DNA of 62,740 nucleotides from Sneathiellales bacterium (GTDB lineage Bacteria; Pseudomonadota; Alphaproteobacteria; JANQFL01): NCBI GenBank assembly GCA_028277845.1, contig JANQFL010000046.1:1-62740 (forward strand). Direction: 5' to 3'. The notes beneath the pieces were generated by a model that made no database searches, was not told the origin of the DNA, and saw only the letters and a program-made list of their open reading frames with translations. Shown in pieces: positions 24,761 to 33,631 of the stretch. The translations under genes and the position numbers were made by a program. Positions within the stretch are counted from its first letter, which is position 1; each line of letters opens with the position of its first letter.

Positions 24761-24795
24761 AAGCAAAAAAAGACGGCGCCACGTAGGGCGCCGTC
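24761..24795 (-). terminator. Terminator after the chemoreceptor gene
   Basis: GACGGCGCC (24772-24780) pairs perfectly with GGCGCCGTC (24787-24795). On the minus strand the hairpin is followed by a run of seven T (24765-24771). It lies about 30 bases after the stop of the chemoreceptor gene and separates it from the cbiM riboswitch. Confidence 0.9.
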
Positions 24796-24825
24796 CGGTC
24801 GTCACGAGTTGCTTATGAGTCCGAG

Positions 24826-26640
24826 TCAGGCTGCTCTGAGTTCCGACAGGAACGTATTGAACTCGTTGCGCAGGCTGTCGGCCTGTGAGGTCAAGCCGTT
24901 GGCCGCATCGAGTACAGTGACGGCGGCCTGGCCGGCCTGGTTCGCCGCCTGGGTTACGCCGCCGATGTTGCTGTCGATTTCGTTGGTGCCGGTGGCGGCA
25001 TGCTGCACGCTGCTGGCGATTTCACTGGTCGCGGCACTCTGCTCCTCAACCGCCGACGAGATACTGGTCGCCACCTGGCTGACGTCCTCGATCTCCTTGC
25101 GGATTTCCTGGATGGCCGCGGCCGTATCGTTGACCACTTCCTGAACCTCGGTAATCTGCTGCGAGATTTCCTCCGTCGCCTTGCCGGTTTGTGTAGCCAG
25201 GTTCTTGACCTCGGACGCGACAACGGCGAAGCCCTTACCCGCCTCTCCGGCGCGGGCCGCTTCGATGGTTGCGTTCAAGGCCAGCAGGTTGGTCTGCGCA
25301 GCGATGCCGTTGATCAACTCCACCACTTCGCCAATGCTACGCGCCGCCTCGGAAAGCTTGGTTACCGTTTGGGTGGCATGGCCGGCCTTGTCCACGGCAT
25401 TGCGCACGGTGTTATCGGTCTCAACCATCTGGCGGCTGATTTCCTGGATCGAGGCGCCGAGCTGTTCGGCCGCGCCCGCCACCGTCTGTACACTGGAGGA
25501 CGCCTGGGACGACGCGGCCGCGACCGCGGACGCCTGCTGATTGGTCTGCTCTGCAGTGGATGACATCTCCTGGGCCGAAGTCTGCATGCCGGACGCGGCA
25601 TTGGCGATATTGTCGACCGCGTCCTTGACACCGTTTTCCAACTCGTCGGCCATATGCATCAGAGCGGCCTTGCGTTTCTCCTCGGCCCGCGCTTCGGCCT
25701 CGGCCCGTTCGTCGGCCAGCCTTTTGGCTTCAGCGGTGATGCGCTTGAACGAGGCGAATGCCTGCGCCACCTGGCCGATTTCGTCTTTCGACTTCACGTT
25801 GACTTCGACAGACGTATCGCCTTCGGCCAGCGCGTTCAGGGCATGGACGACTCGCGCCAAAGGCGTGGAGACCGACCGGCTGACAACGAACCAGGTCAGC
25901 GCAAAACCGATGACAGCGGCAATGACGGCCACAACGCCGATCAGCTTCAGGGCCTCTTGGTCATGGGCCTTGGCTTCGAGGGCGGCATGTTCGGTGAATT
26001 TCTCGATCTCGTGCAGCAACGCCTGCAGTTCTTTGTCGAGTTTGTCTTCCTCCGCCTCGATGACATGGGTTTTGTCGATGGCTTCGTCGATTTTCCCGTC
26101 CTTGAGCAATGCAAACACTTCCAAAGCGTGCTCGTCGTAATTGGCGTGCTCCGTCTCGATCTGTTTCAGCGCCTCAAGGACGTGGGTGTATTCCTTCAGT
26201 TCGGCCTCGTTACGGGCGTGTCCGATGGCCTGCTCCGCCATTTTCTCACCCTCGATAATCTCGCCATCCACCTGATGCGCAAGTTTCTCGAAAATCTCGA
26301 CGGACTTGGCGAAGTTGACGGCGGCATCTTCGTGCCGCGACATTTCATCGCCGTAGCGTACGGCGCGTTCGAAATGGATCGCCTGTTCCAGTTGATGTGT
26401 CGTGATTCTGGTGATCACCTCGGTCAACGGCATATCCCGGTCGGCGATCGATGACAATTCCTCACCAATCTTGCCGATTTGAACCATGCCGATCGAGGCC
26501 ACGGCCAAAAGCAAGGCAATATTCAGGCTGACAACGGTCAGAAGCTTTTTCTTGACCGTAAATGTACCGAAAACAGTGTTCTTCCGGCGCGCTTTGTCGC
26601 GGCCGTGATCCCCTTTGGACTCCCGCGCGTTGTCCATCAT
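24826..26640 (-). CDS. Methyl-accepting chemotaxis protein
   Basis: This 604-residue inner-membrane chemoreceptor has a membrane segment at about 33-53, a helical periplasmic ligand domain of about 170 residues and a second segment near 232-252. HAMP follows, then a long cytoplasmic signalling coiled coil. The hairpin tip is clear: [20 protein letters not shown], where receptors contact CheW and CheA. Glu/Gln-rich methylation helices flank it. AAGGAG lies directly before the ATG; two ATG codons occur in tandem. The ligand domain is unusually rich in His, Glu and Asp (for example [13 protein letters not shown] and [10 protein letters not shown]), so a metal or proton signal is possible. No other che genes are near. 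Confidence 0.95.
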   Translation of the reverse strand: MMDNARESKGDHGRDKARRKNTVFGTFTVKKKLLTVVSLNIALLLAVASIGMVQIGKIGEELSSIADRDMPLTEVITRITTHQLEQAIHFERAVRYGDEMSRHEDAAVNFAKSVEIFEKLAHQVDGEIIEGEKMAEQAIGHARNEAELKEYTHVLEALKQIETEHANYDEHALEVFALLKDGKIDEAIDKTHVIEAEEDKLDKELQALLHEIEKFTEHAALEAKAHDQEALKLIGVVAVIAAVIGFALTWFVVSRSVSTPLARVVHALNALAEGDTSVEVNVKSKDEIGQVAQAFASFKRITAEAKRLADERAEAEARAEEKRKAALMHMADELENGVKDAVDNIANAASGMQTSAQEMSSTAEQTNQQASAVAAASSQASSSVQTVAGAAEQLGASIQEISRQMVETDNTVRNAVDKAGHATQTVTKLSEAARSIGEVVELINGIAAQTNLLALNATIEAARAGEAGKGFAVVASEVKNLATQTGKATEEISQQITEVQEVVNDTAAAIQEIRKEIEDVSQVATSISSAVEEQSAATSEIASSVQHAATGTNEIDSNIGGVTQAANQAGQAAVTVLDAANGLTSQADSLRNEFNTFLSELRAA

Positions 26641-26826
26641 TTTTCTCCTTGCCGCGGAACTGCGGTTCCGGGCTCTCCGACTGACTGAGTTTATCCATTC
26701 GCGTTAATCACGAATTGGAACCATTACACCCTGAGTTCATAACTTTTCGTAAATTATCGGACTTAAACCATTGTTTTTATACGGTTTTTGTGGCTCATGG
26801 ATTAACAACCCCCGGTCATCATTCGC

Positions 26827-26856
26827 CCCACTATTTTAGTGGGTTTTATAGGTTTT
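26827..26856 (+). terminator. Intrinsic terminator in a gene-free region (possible sRNA end)
   Basis: CCCACTA (26827-26833) pairs perfectly with TAGTGGG (26837-26843) and is followed by TTTTATAGGTTTT. No open frame with a ribosome site ends just upstream, and the bases from about 26700 to 26825 are AT-rich. The 472-base gap from 26641 to 27112 holds otherwise only the chemoreceptor promoter region and GC-rich sequence near the next gene, where I see nothing further. Confidence 0.65.
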
Positions 26857-27112
26857 CTATATCTGAAGGCTTATATGACGGCCGTCATAAAACATCCGGT
26901 TTCGTCAGATACCATGCGGGCCATACCAAGCCGACCCGGCATCATCCTGGCGCCGGGATCTGGCGCGGGCCGTGCCGGATACTCTCGTCGGCGGCATCAC
27001 CATGGCGCGGGCGGTCAAGTCACTCGTGGCTGCGGAGGTATTCGCTATCTCGGCGTGCACAGCCGCCATCGCCCCTGCCGGTCCGGCGAGAGGAAACCGG
27101 TACCCTAGGCGA

Positions 27113-28114
27113 CTAGCCCCAATCGAAGGCGCTGGCGTAGGTCGAGAGAGCGGCCGTGCCGCCGGTGTGCAGGAACACTATCCGTCGCCCCCTTGCAAAC
27201 CGGCCGAGCCGAACGAGATCGATCAGCCCGGCCATAGCCTTGCCGCTGTATACCGGATCGAGGATCAGTCCTTCCGTCTCGGCGCACAGCTTGAGGGCCT
27301 CGACCATACCGTCGGTGGGAATGCCGTAACCGGGACCGACATAGCCGTCGATGCATTCGATGGCATCCGGATCCACCTCCCCCGCCACGTCCAGCATATC
27401 GGCCAGGCCTTGCGCGACCTCGGACACCTTCGCGGACAGTTCATCGGCCGTGTCGCTGTCGTTGATGCCGATAACCGGAAGCCGTGCCCGTATGGCTTGC
27501 AAGCCGACAACCAATCCGGCCTGGGTGCCGCCGCTACCGCTGCCATGTATCAGCGCGTCAAAGGTGACGCCTAATTCATTGGCCTGGCTGGTCAATTCCA
27601 TCGCACAATTGGCATATCCCAATGCACCGACCGGATTGGATCCGCCGACGGGTATGACGTAGGGCTTGCGCCCTTCGCCGGCCAGGCGTTCGGCCAGACC
27701 GGCCATCTCGGCATCCCGGTCGACGCCTTTGTCCATGATGTGCACTGTAGCGCCGAGCAGCCGGTCCATCAGCAAGTTGCCACCGACCGGATAGTTGGGA
27801 TCGTGCCAGTCCACCACCCGGGGCAATACCAGTTCGCAGGCGAGACCGTGACGGGCCGCGGCGGCCGCGGTCTGGCGCACGTGATTGGACTGCACGCCAC
27901 CGGCCGTAATGACCGTATCGGCGCCTTGCGCCAACGCATCGGCGATGAGGAATTCCAGCTTCCGCGTTTTGTTGCCGCCGGTGGCCAGTCCGGTGCAGTC
28001 ATCCCGTTTGACCCAAATCTCGGGCCCACCCAACGCTGCGGTTAAACGCGGCAACGGCTCGAGCGGCGTCGGCAGATGGGCGAGCGGCACACGGGGGAAA
28101 CGGGCGAGTTGCAT
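27113..28114 (-). CDS. dcyD: PLP-dependent D-cysteine desulfhydrase / ACC deaminase family enzyme
   Basis: This 333-residue enzyme is a member of the fold-II PLP family shared by D-cysteine desulfhydrase and 1-aminocyclopropane-1-carboxylate deaminase. The PLP lysine is in GGNKTRKLEFL, the phosphate/substrate motif is GGVQSNHVRQTAAAA, and the glycine loop is HGSGSGGTQAG. The first match is to D-cysteine desulfhydrase, which yields pyruvate, H2S and ammonia; ACC deaminase cannot be excluded by eye. The ATG at 28114 is preferred over a TTG 11 codons upstream. A gene for an alpha/beta hydrolase lies 78 bases upstream on the same strand. Confidence 0.85.
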   Translation of the reverse strand: MQLARFPRVPLAHLPTPLEPLPRLTAALGGPEIWVKRDDCTGLATGGNKTRKLEFLIADALAQGADTVITAGGVQSNHVRQTAAAAARHGLACELVLPRVVDWHDPNYPVGGNLLMDRLLGATVHIMDKGVDRDAEMAGLAERLAGEGRKPYVIPVGGSNPVGALGYANCAMELTSQANELGVTFDALIHGSGSGGTQAGLVVGLQAIRARLPVIGINDSDTADELSAKVSEVAQGLADMLDVAGEVDPDAIECIDGYVGPGYGIPTDGMVEALKLCAETEGLILDPVYSGKAMAGLIDLVRLGRFARGRRIVFLHTGGTAALSTYASAFDWG

Positions 28115-28192
28115 GGATGACAAATCCTCAAACGGCACGAAGCGCAATCATACGCACGATACACCAAATCCCATTCGGAAAACGCCCCATGC

Positions 28193-28912
28193 CTATTGCT
28201 CGTCGATCGAATTGTCCATCCAATCGAGCAAGGCCCGCGTAACGTCGTCCGGTCGTTCAACCGGGGCGAAATGACCGGCGTTTTCGATGATGACGAGCCG
28301 GGCGTGGGAAACGTACGCCTTCATGTGCTCATGCTGGGCGACCGAAGCCCAGGCGTCCTGGCGGCCGACCAGCAGCAGCACGGGGCAGGTGACCTTCGGC
28401 AACACCGATTGTGCATCGGGCCGGTCGATCAAAGCCGTCATCTGCCGTTGATGCAGTTCAGGCGTCATGCGCTCGACCATCGCCGTCAGGGTACCCATGA
28501 GAACGGTATCGCCATGGCGGTCGGGATGGACCATGGGTGGCAGCCAACGTTCGGCCAAGGCCGTCATGCCTTCCTTGTAGGCCAGGTCGATCATGACCTG
28601 ACGACGGTCCGCCTCTCCCTCCTTGAGCGGATGCACACCGGTATCCAGCAATGCCAGCCTCTCGATGCGGTCCGGCGCCAGCCGCGTCATCTCCAACGCC
28701 ACCCGCGCGCCCATGGAATGACCGGCGACGGCCAGTCGCCCCGGATGAGACGCCAGCACGTCTTCGGCCATGCGCGTGATCGAGTCCTGGCTGGACAAAT
28801 CGGCGATGGCGACGTCGCCGTATTTACCTAAATGGAAAGCCGCATGCTCCCACACGACGCCGTCGCACAACAAGCCTGGTATGAGAACAATCCGTGAGCG
28901 CTTCGAAGACAT
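28193..28912 (-). CDS. Alpha/beta hydrolase
   Basis: This 239-residue alpha/beta hydrolase has an oxyanion region PGLLCDGVVWE, nucleophile Ser in AGHSMGARVALEMT, acid Asp in VGRQDAWAS and His in NAGHFAPVERPDDV, so the triad is complete. It resembles the MhpC / pimeloyl-ester esterase branch. The ATG at 28912 follows AGGGG. It is co-directional with the PLP enzyme downstream and may be in one transcript with it. The substrate is unknown. Confidence 0.9.
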   Translation of the reverse strand: MSSKRSRIVLIPGLLCDGVVWEHAAFHLGKYGDVAIADLSSQDSITRMAEDVLASHPGRLAVAGHSMGARVALEMTRLAPDRIERLALLDTGVHPLKEGEADRRQVMIDLAYKEGMTALAERWLPPMVHPDRHGDTVLMGTLTAMVERMTPELHQRQMTALIDRPDAQSVLPKVTCPVLLLVGRQDAWASVAQHEHMKAYVSHARLVIIENAGHFAPVERPDDVTRALLDWMDNSIDEQ

Positions 28913-28987
28913 GCCCCTAGTGTGACACACCGGCCGGGCGTCCGTCGCCAGTATTGGCGGGTTTGACCGGCTTGTTACGCGTCCCTC

Positions 28988-29269
28988 CTATTCCCCTGCC
29001 GGAACCTTGCCGCGTGCGGTGCGGGTCCTGGCCAGGGCACGGCGCAATTTGCGCGGCAGATAGGGTTCCGCCCGCTTGAGCAAACGATCGAGGCCGGCAA
29101 ACCGGCGGCGCACGCCAGTAACCCATCGTGCCACCCGCTCGCTGATCATCAACAGCAGGCCGAGGCCGGTGGCGATCAATATCAGGCCGGTGGGAATAGG
29201 TAGCCACAAGGTCAACAGACCGACGACCAAACACATGATTGCAGAGATTTTGATGATGGCGACGCGCAA
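28988..29269 (-). CDS. Small membrane protein with basic C-terminal tail
   Basis: This is a protein of up to 93 residues with two adjacent hydrophobic segments (ISAIMCLVVGLLTLWLPIP and TGLILIATGLGLLLMI) and a strongly Arg/Lys-rich tail (RRRFAGLDRLLKRAEPYLPRKLRRALAR). The longest frame opens with TTG; an ATG at 29236 would remove the first 11 residues. The layout resembles PGPGW-type small transmembrane proteins. Function is unknown. Confidence 0.65.
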   Translation of the reverse strand: MRVAIIKISAIMCLVVGLLTLWLPIPTGLILIATGLGLLLMISERVARWVTGVRRRFAGLDRLLKRAEPYLPRKLRRALARTRTARGKVPAGE

Positions 29270-29395
29270 GGAACGGCCCGGAGTGTTGGATGGAACGAGC
29301 CTTACTAGGACACGGACGTGACGGTTGTGTGGCGACGCGCGGCGCCAAGACGATGGCCAACGGCTTGCGCCATCCGCGCTCTTCGGCCGGCTCCG

Positions 29396-29902
29396 TCAGG
29401 TCTTGAAGACCGGCGCCAGTTTGGAGGCGCCCGCCGCCGCCGCGGCGGGCGTGCCCAGGACATACCGTTCGCCGGCAAACCAGCGCACCACATCCACGAC
29501 ATCCAGGGCAACGCAGACCAAGGTCGACCAGAAGACGACGTGCAGCCAGATCAGGTAAACCTGGTCGTCGGCGAACGCAACCGATGGGCCAAGCATGTCG
29601 GTGAACAGCCGCAATCCGAGATAGGCCAGATAGGGCACCCAGGGCAGATGAATCAATCCGGTCAGGCGCGTCAAACCGCGTTGTTCGCGGATCATCACCG
29701 AGACGATCGGCACGACGGCCAGATAGGAGACCACCGCCCAGATCGCTTCCGCCCTTGGCAGATAATAGAACCCGATCCAGTAAACCGCATTCAGGGCCCA
29801 CAGCCAGGTCATCACCCAGGTCTTCATGGACCGCCAGGACTGAAAGGCGGCGGCGTTGTCTGAAAGGCTGTCGTCGAAGACGGATGGCAAGGGGGCATGC
29901 AT
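29396..29902 (-). CDS. Four-helix hypothetical membrane protein
   Basis: This 168-residue protein has four hydrophobic segments: WVMTWLWALNAVYWIGFYY, IWAVVSYLAVVPIVSVM, LPWVPYLAYLGLRLF and LIWLHVVFWSTLVCVALDVV. An N-terminal soluble stretch of about 25 residues precedes them, and a short Ala-rich C-terminal part contains ERYVLG. I do not recognise the family. The ATG has no strong ribosome site. It is co-directional with the genes on both sides, with gaps of about 90-125 bases. Confidence 0.7.
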   Translation of the reverse strand: MHAPLPSVFDDSLSDNAAAFQSWRSMKTWVMTWLWALNAVYWIGFYYLPRAEAIWAVVSYLAVVPIVSVMIREQRGLTRLTGLIHLPWVPYLAYLGLRLFTDMLGPSVAFADDQVYLIWLHVVFWSTLVCVALDVVDVVRWFAGERYVLGTPAAAAAGASKLAPVFKT

Positions 29903-29992
29903 GAGGGCTGTTCCGTGGCGCTTGATGCCCCGATTGTGCTTATCACGGGAAGCGAAACAATTCCCTGCGAGGTAAGGGCGGCACGCTGCCGC

Positions 29993-30841
29993 CTACCAGA
30001 GGTTCAATGCCGCCAGCTTGTTGCCGCAGGTGCGGCGCAATTCCGAATCGCGCCGAAAACGGCCGAGGTACGGGTCGATTTTGTCCCTGTAGTCCGTGAC
30101 GAACTGGTCGATTTCAGTCTGGTTACCGCGTTTGCAATACACCTTGGCCAGGTTGATCAAAGTGTTGGTGCGGCCGGTATCGATGCGGTAAGCCTGCAAC
30201 AGGTCCTTTTCCGCCATGACCAGATTGCCGGCCCGGAAATAGGCGTAGCCCCGGTATTCGAGGGCATTCACATTATCGCCTTCCATCTTCAGCGCCTGGC
30301 TGTATTCCTTGATGGCATCGGAAAACTGCCCGCGCAGGCGATGGGCGATTCCCGTGCGGATATGCTCGTTGACCTTGGTCATCTTCCTGTGCTGGGTGAT
30401 CAGGACCAGATAACGGGGCGCGACCGTACTGCCCTGGGTCTTGGCCTTGAGAAATACCTTTTCGGCATCGTTGATACGACCGGCCACAAAATGGTTGATC
30501 CCCATGTTATTGCGGATTTTCACCGTCAGGGATTTGTTGTCCGTCTTCTCGGCTTCCTTCAAGGCCTGCCGATACAACTGATCGGACCGCGTGCTGCGTC
30601 CTTTGCGGTATTCAAGCCATCCCTGGGCGTTGAGGAGCTTGGCCCGCTGCTCGCCGGCAGGCGCCGCCTTGGAAGCCGAACTGAGAACGGTGATGGCCCG
30701 GTTGACCTCACCCGCCTTCATAAGGGTGCGGGCTTTCTCGAGTGACTCTCCGCGCGCCGAACCGGCGGCGAACACCAGAATGGCGGCCATCGTCAGCAAC
30801 CCGGCGATCACCGGCCAGTGCCTGAACCTGTGCATGCTCAT
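29993..30841 (-). CDS. Exported TPR-repeat protein
   Basis: This 282-residue protein has a signal peptide (MSMHRFRHWPVIAGLLTMAAILVFAAGSARG). Tetratricopeptide repeats follow, for example AKLLNAQGWLEYRKGRSTRS and NALEYRGYAYFRAGNLVMAEKDL. TPR domains hold protein complexes together, so a periplasmic scaffold role is likely. The ATG overlaps the stop of the upstream gene, so the two are translationally coupled. The C-terminal part has a conserved-looking Cys (RRTCGNKLAAL). Confidence 0.8.
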   Translation of the reverse strand: MSMHRFRHWPVIAGLLTMAAILVFAAGSARGESLEKARTLMKAGEVNRAITVLSSASKAAPAGEQRAKLLNAQGWLEYRKGRSTRSDQLYRQALKEAEKTDNKSLTVKIRNNMGINHFVAGRINDAEKVFLKAKTQGSTVAPRYLVLITQHRKMTKVNEHIRTGIAHRLRGQFSDAIKEYSQALKMEGDNVNALEYRGYAYFRAGNLVMAEKDLLQAYRIDTGRTNTLINLAKVYCKRGNQTEIDQFVTDYRDKIDPYLGRFRRDSELRRTCGNKLAALNLW

Positions 30842-30842
30842 G

Positions 30843-31358
30843 TCAGAACCCCACACCCAGTGCCCGTGCCTCGGTATCGGCGACATACTGGCGGAACTGG
30901 CTTTGCACATCCTCGACTTGGCGTTTGAGATCGTTCATTTCGGTAACCAGCGGATGATTGAGGATACGGACGACGTGTTCCTCCTTCACCGACAGTTTGA
31001 CCTTGCCTTCGCCGTCAAGCGGCTGCAGTTCCTCCTGCAGCTTGATCTCCGGCTGTACGCCCTCGGGCGGTGAAATCGACAGGATGATTTTGCTGGACGG
31101 ATCGATGATGGCCATGGCCAGTCCGCCGGCGAAAAACAACACGCTGACCAGCAGGAAGATGCGTGCATTGAAGACGAGGGACTCGGCCATCTCCGCCCAG
31201 TTTTCGAACATCTTGGGCGACGAGAACTGGTTCATGTCGACGGCCAGCAATTCACTTTGGAATTTGTTGAGCAGACGATAGCCCATGCCGAACAGAATCA
31301 CGGCGAAGCCGGGCAGTCCGTATTCGAGCAAATCGAGAACGGGAATCGTGTCAGGCAT
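30843..31358 (-). CDS. Hypothetical two-helix membrane protein coupled to the TPR gene
   Basis: This 171-residue protein has two hydrophobic segments, LLEYGLPGFAVILFGMGYRLL near the N terminus and NARIFLLVSVLFFAGGLAMAII at about residue 65. The remainder is soluble and acidic to basic, with a probable coiled coil at the C terminus (EMNDLKRQVEDVQSQFRQYVAD). I do not recognise it. The start at 31358 removes a GC-rich upstream stretch without coding look. It overlaps the TPR gene, which makes a membrane-anchored two-component assembly plausible. Confidence 0.75.
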   Translation of the reverse strand: MPDTIPVLDLLEYGLPGFAVILFGMGYRLLNKFQSELLAVDMNQFSSPKMFENWAEMAESLVFNARIFLLVSVLFFAGGLAMAIIDPSSKIILSISPPEGVQPEIKLQEELQPLDGEGKVKLSVKEEHVVRILNHPLVTEMNDLKRQVEDVQSQFRQYVADTEARALGVGF

Positions 31359-31600
31359 GCATGCCTCCGGTACCGGTCGGCGACGCGGCGAATTCGCACA
31401 GGGGACGCGGCGCGGCCACGCTCGCTCGGACAATCTTGCCCCAATAAGCAATCGGATACTGGAAGTGCGGTGGCTCCCCGGGACGTTACACGTCCTCGAC
31501 GCCACTCGGCGAAAGTGTAGGTCCGGCAGGTCCCATACTCAACAATTTTCACGCGAACCGGAAGGCAGACAGGCCTCCCATAGATTGGCATTCCACGGGT

Positions 31601-32449
31601 TTAGAGGGTAAATCCGCACCGCCAGTTAGGATAGCGCGGCACCCAACCCAACTCGGAGTTGATACGGGTGTTGGACACGCGGAAGGACGGCAGACCGGCC
31701 GGGCCGCCTCGTTTGGGGGTATCCGCGTTTTCCAAAGCCGCAATGCCGTCGAACAATGTGCCGACGGGAACCGGTTGACTATCGACCGCGTGCCATGTGC
31801 GAAGCCGGGCATCGGCTTCGACAACGGTTTGTACCGCGGCTGCCATATCGGCAACGTGGATCAGCGATATCCATGCGGATCCATCACCGGGCACCGTCAG
31901 AGAGCCATCTCGTGCAGCGGAACGCCACACCCCGTCCATGCCGGTGCCCGGACCGTAGAATATGCCGCCACGTACGATGCGCCAGTCCAGGCCCGATTCC
32001 TGAACCAGCCGTTCCGCATCGAGACTGGACGCCAACGGCCCAGCACCGGACACGGGATCGTCCTCGGTTTGCGGCCGGTCGTCCGCCGTGTTGACGATCA
32101 TTGCGACGCTTTGCTGTACGTAACGCCGGCAGCCGGCTGCTGTACACGCCGAGATGAGATTCATCGTGCCGTCGCGGCGGATGCTGTCGTTGACGCTCCA
32201 GTCGGCGTCGGGGGATGGCGGCGGAATACGCGTGGCAATGTGTAAGGCGGCGTCGCAATCCGCGACCACCGGCTCGAGACTGGCGGCATCGAGGATATCG
32301 GCGGCAACCGCTTCGTAACCTAGGCGAACGAGCCGGACGGCATCCTCGGGTTTGCGGTAAGTGGCCCGAACCTGGTGTCCGGCTGCAGCCAACCGGGGCA
32401 GCAAATGACGGCCCAGCACTCCGGTGGCGCCGACAACGGCAATGCGCAT
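31601..32449 (-). CDS. NAD-dependent epimerase/dehydratase family protein
   Basis: This 282-residue extended short-chain dehydrogenase has the Rossmann glycine motif GATGVLG at the N terminus (VVGATGVLGRHLL). A DxxD-type region ADILDAASLEPVVADCDAALHIA follows. The usual YxxxK is not clearly present (QSVAMIVN ... SLDAERLVQESGLDWRIVRGGIFYGPG), which is common in atypical NAD(P)-binding members. GGGAGG precedes the ATG. It is in an operon with the SnoaL-like gene upstream, opposite the MarR gene. Confidence 0.87.
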   Translation of the reverse strand: MRIAVVGATGVLGRHLLPRLAAAGHQVRATYRKPEDAVRLVRLGYEAVAADILDAASLEPVVADCDAALHIATRIPPPSPDADWSVNDSIRRDGTMNLISACTAAGCRRYVQQSVAMIVNTADDRPQTEDDPVSGAGPLASSLDAERLVQESGLDWRIVRGGIFYGPGTGMDGVWRSAARDGSLTVPGDGSAWISLIHVADMAAAVQTVVEADARLRTWHAVDSQPVPVGTLFDGIAALENADTPKRGGPAGLPSFRVSNTRINSELGWVPRYPNWRCGFTL

Positions 32450-32464
32450 GCGTTGTTCCCTCCC

Positions 32465-32920
32465 CTAGGCGGCCAGCTCGACCGGAAGATCGATGCCCAG
32501 TTGGGTCAGCAGATCGGCGATGTTCCAGTAGAACTTCTCGCCATGCAGCAGGCCGTCGCGCAGTTCCACGAACAAGACCATGGGGATGTCCACCTTCCGC
32601 CCGGTCGGTGCGATGCCGAGAAACGGTCCAACATGCGTGCCCGTAAAACGCAGTTCGACCACCATCTGCTCCGGCGTTACCGTATACCGCGCCGTCGCCT
32701 GCGGCATGACGCCGAAGGCGTCCCACCACATCCGGTAATGGTCCCGCGCGCCCTCCTTGCCGTGCCAGACCTTGCCCAAGGCACAGTCCTCGAAAACGCA
32801 GTCCTCTGTCAGGGTGGCCAGGGTTTCCTCCATCTTGTGGGCCGTCTCGGCCTCCACGTGGCGAACGACGATGGCCGCGTTTTCCGGGGTCAGCGTCACA
32901 TGGTTCGGATTGGAATTCAT
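32465..32920 (-). CDS. SnoaL-like / NTF2-fold protein
   Basis: This 151-residue protein of the SnoaL-like ester cyclase group has the signature stretches EETLATLTEDCVFEDCALGKVWHGKEGARDHYRMWWDAF and FTGTHVGPFLGIAPTGRKV. These small cone-shaped proteins act as cyclases, isomerases or binding proteins for hydrophobic substrates. AGGAG lies ten bases before the ATG. It is the first gene of a two-gene operon with the epimerase family gene and diverges from the MarR regulator, which most likely controls it. Confidence 0.87.
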   Translation of the reverse strand: MNSNPNHVTLTPENAAIVVRHVEAETAHKMEETLATLTEDCVFEDCALGKVWHGKEGARDHYRMWWDAFGVMPQATARYTVTPEQMVVELRFTGTHVGPFLGIAPTGRKVDIPMVLFVELRDGLLHGEKFYWNIADLLTQLGIDLPVELAA

Positions 32921-32947
32921 GCTGTCATGCTCCTGCGATCGGGTTAT

Positions 32948-32981
32948 TATAAGAGTTCGAATATTAATATAAGAGCTCTTA
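32948..32981. promoter_or_regulatory. Probable MarR operator
   Basis: The 65-base gap between the divergent SnoaL-like and MarR genes holds a perfect 12-base palindrome TAAGAGCTCTTA (32970-32981). It also holds two copies of TATAAGAG exactly 20 bases apart (32948-32955 and 32968-32975), about two helical turns. The palindrome lies immediately before the marR ATG, a classic autorepression site. Confidence 0.65.
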
Positions 32982-32985
32982 CATT

Positions 32986-33501
32986 ATGGTCAAGCCGCAG
33001 ACAACACGCAGCAGCAAGACACGCAATAAGAAGGCACGAAAGGCCAAAACCATCGATGAGCCGGGCCAAGGCAAACGTGGCGCCGAAGGCCACATCGCCT
33101 ACATCCTGCGTCAGGCCCAGGTGGCCGTACGCAACGCCGTAGAAAGGGAATTGGCAAGCCTCGACGTCACCCTGCCTCAATACTCGGTCATGACCATGTT
33201 GGCGGCCTACGGTGACCTGTCGGCGGCGGAAACAGCGCGCCTCAGCATGTTGACGCCGCAAACCATGACCGTCATCGTGCGCAACCTGGAACGGGACGGT
33301 TTGATTTCCCGCACCCCCGACCCGGACCACGGCCGCATCCTGCGCCTGAGCCTGACCGACACCGGCCGCGCCACCCTCGCCGCCTGCCGCACGCGCACCC
33401 ATGCCATCGAGGCCCGCATGGTCGAGGGCCTGAGCAAACGGGACGAAGCGACCGTCCGCGCCTGGCTCAGTGACCTGGCGGACGTTTTCGGAACCGAGTG
33501 A
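32986..33501 (+). CDS. MarR family transcriptional regulator
   Basis: This 171-residue regulator has a Lys/Arg-rich N-terminal extension of about 30 residues. The MarR winged helix follows: LTLPQYSVMTMLAAYGDLSAAETARLSMLTPQTMTVIVRNLERDGL in effect, with wing RTPDPDHGRILRLSLTDTG. It diverges from the SnoaL-like/epimerase operon, and a palindrome lies between. It likely represses both units until a small aromatic or hydrophobic ligand binds. The basic N-terminal extension is longer than usual. Confidence 0.92.
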   Translation: MVKPQTTRSSKTRNKKARKAKTIDEPGQGKRGAEGHIAYILRQAQVAVRNAVERELASLDVTLPQYSVMTMLAAYGDLSAAETARLSMLTPQTMTVIVRNLERDGLISRTPDPDHGRILRLSLTDTGRATLAACRTRTHAIEARMVEGLSKRDEATVRAWLSDLADVFGTE

Positions 33502-33631
33502 CTCTTGATCGAGGAGTCGGCGCCGGAGAACCGGTCCGGTGAACGCTCGCTACTGATTCTCTCATATGCCTCATAAATTTATTCGTTTATCTTAACGTAT
33601 TCTATCCCGTTCTTACTGGTCCGGAGGAGCC

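Noticed and set aside
26839-27108. Plus-strand open frame in the gap before the PLP enzyme
   Set aside because: It overlaps the terminator hairpin, has no ribosome site and reads as low-complexity Arg/Gly sequence.
29977-29993. Terminator at the end of the exported TPR gene
   Set aside because: A seven-base-pair hairpin (GGCGGCA / TGCCGCC) overlaps the stop codon but has no T-run on the minus strand.
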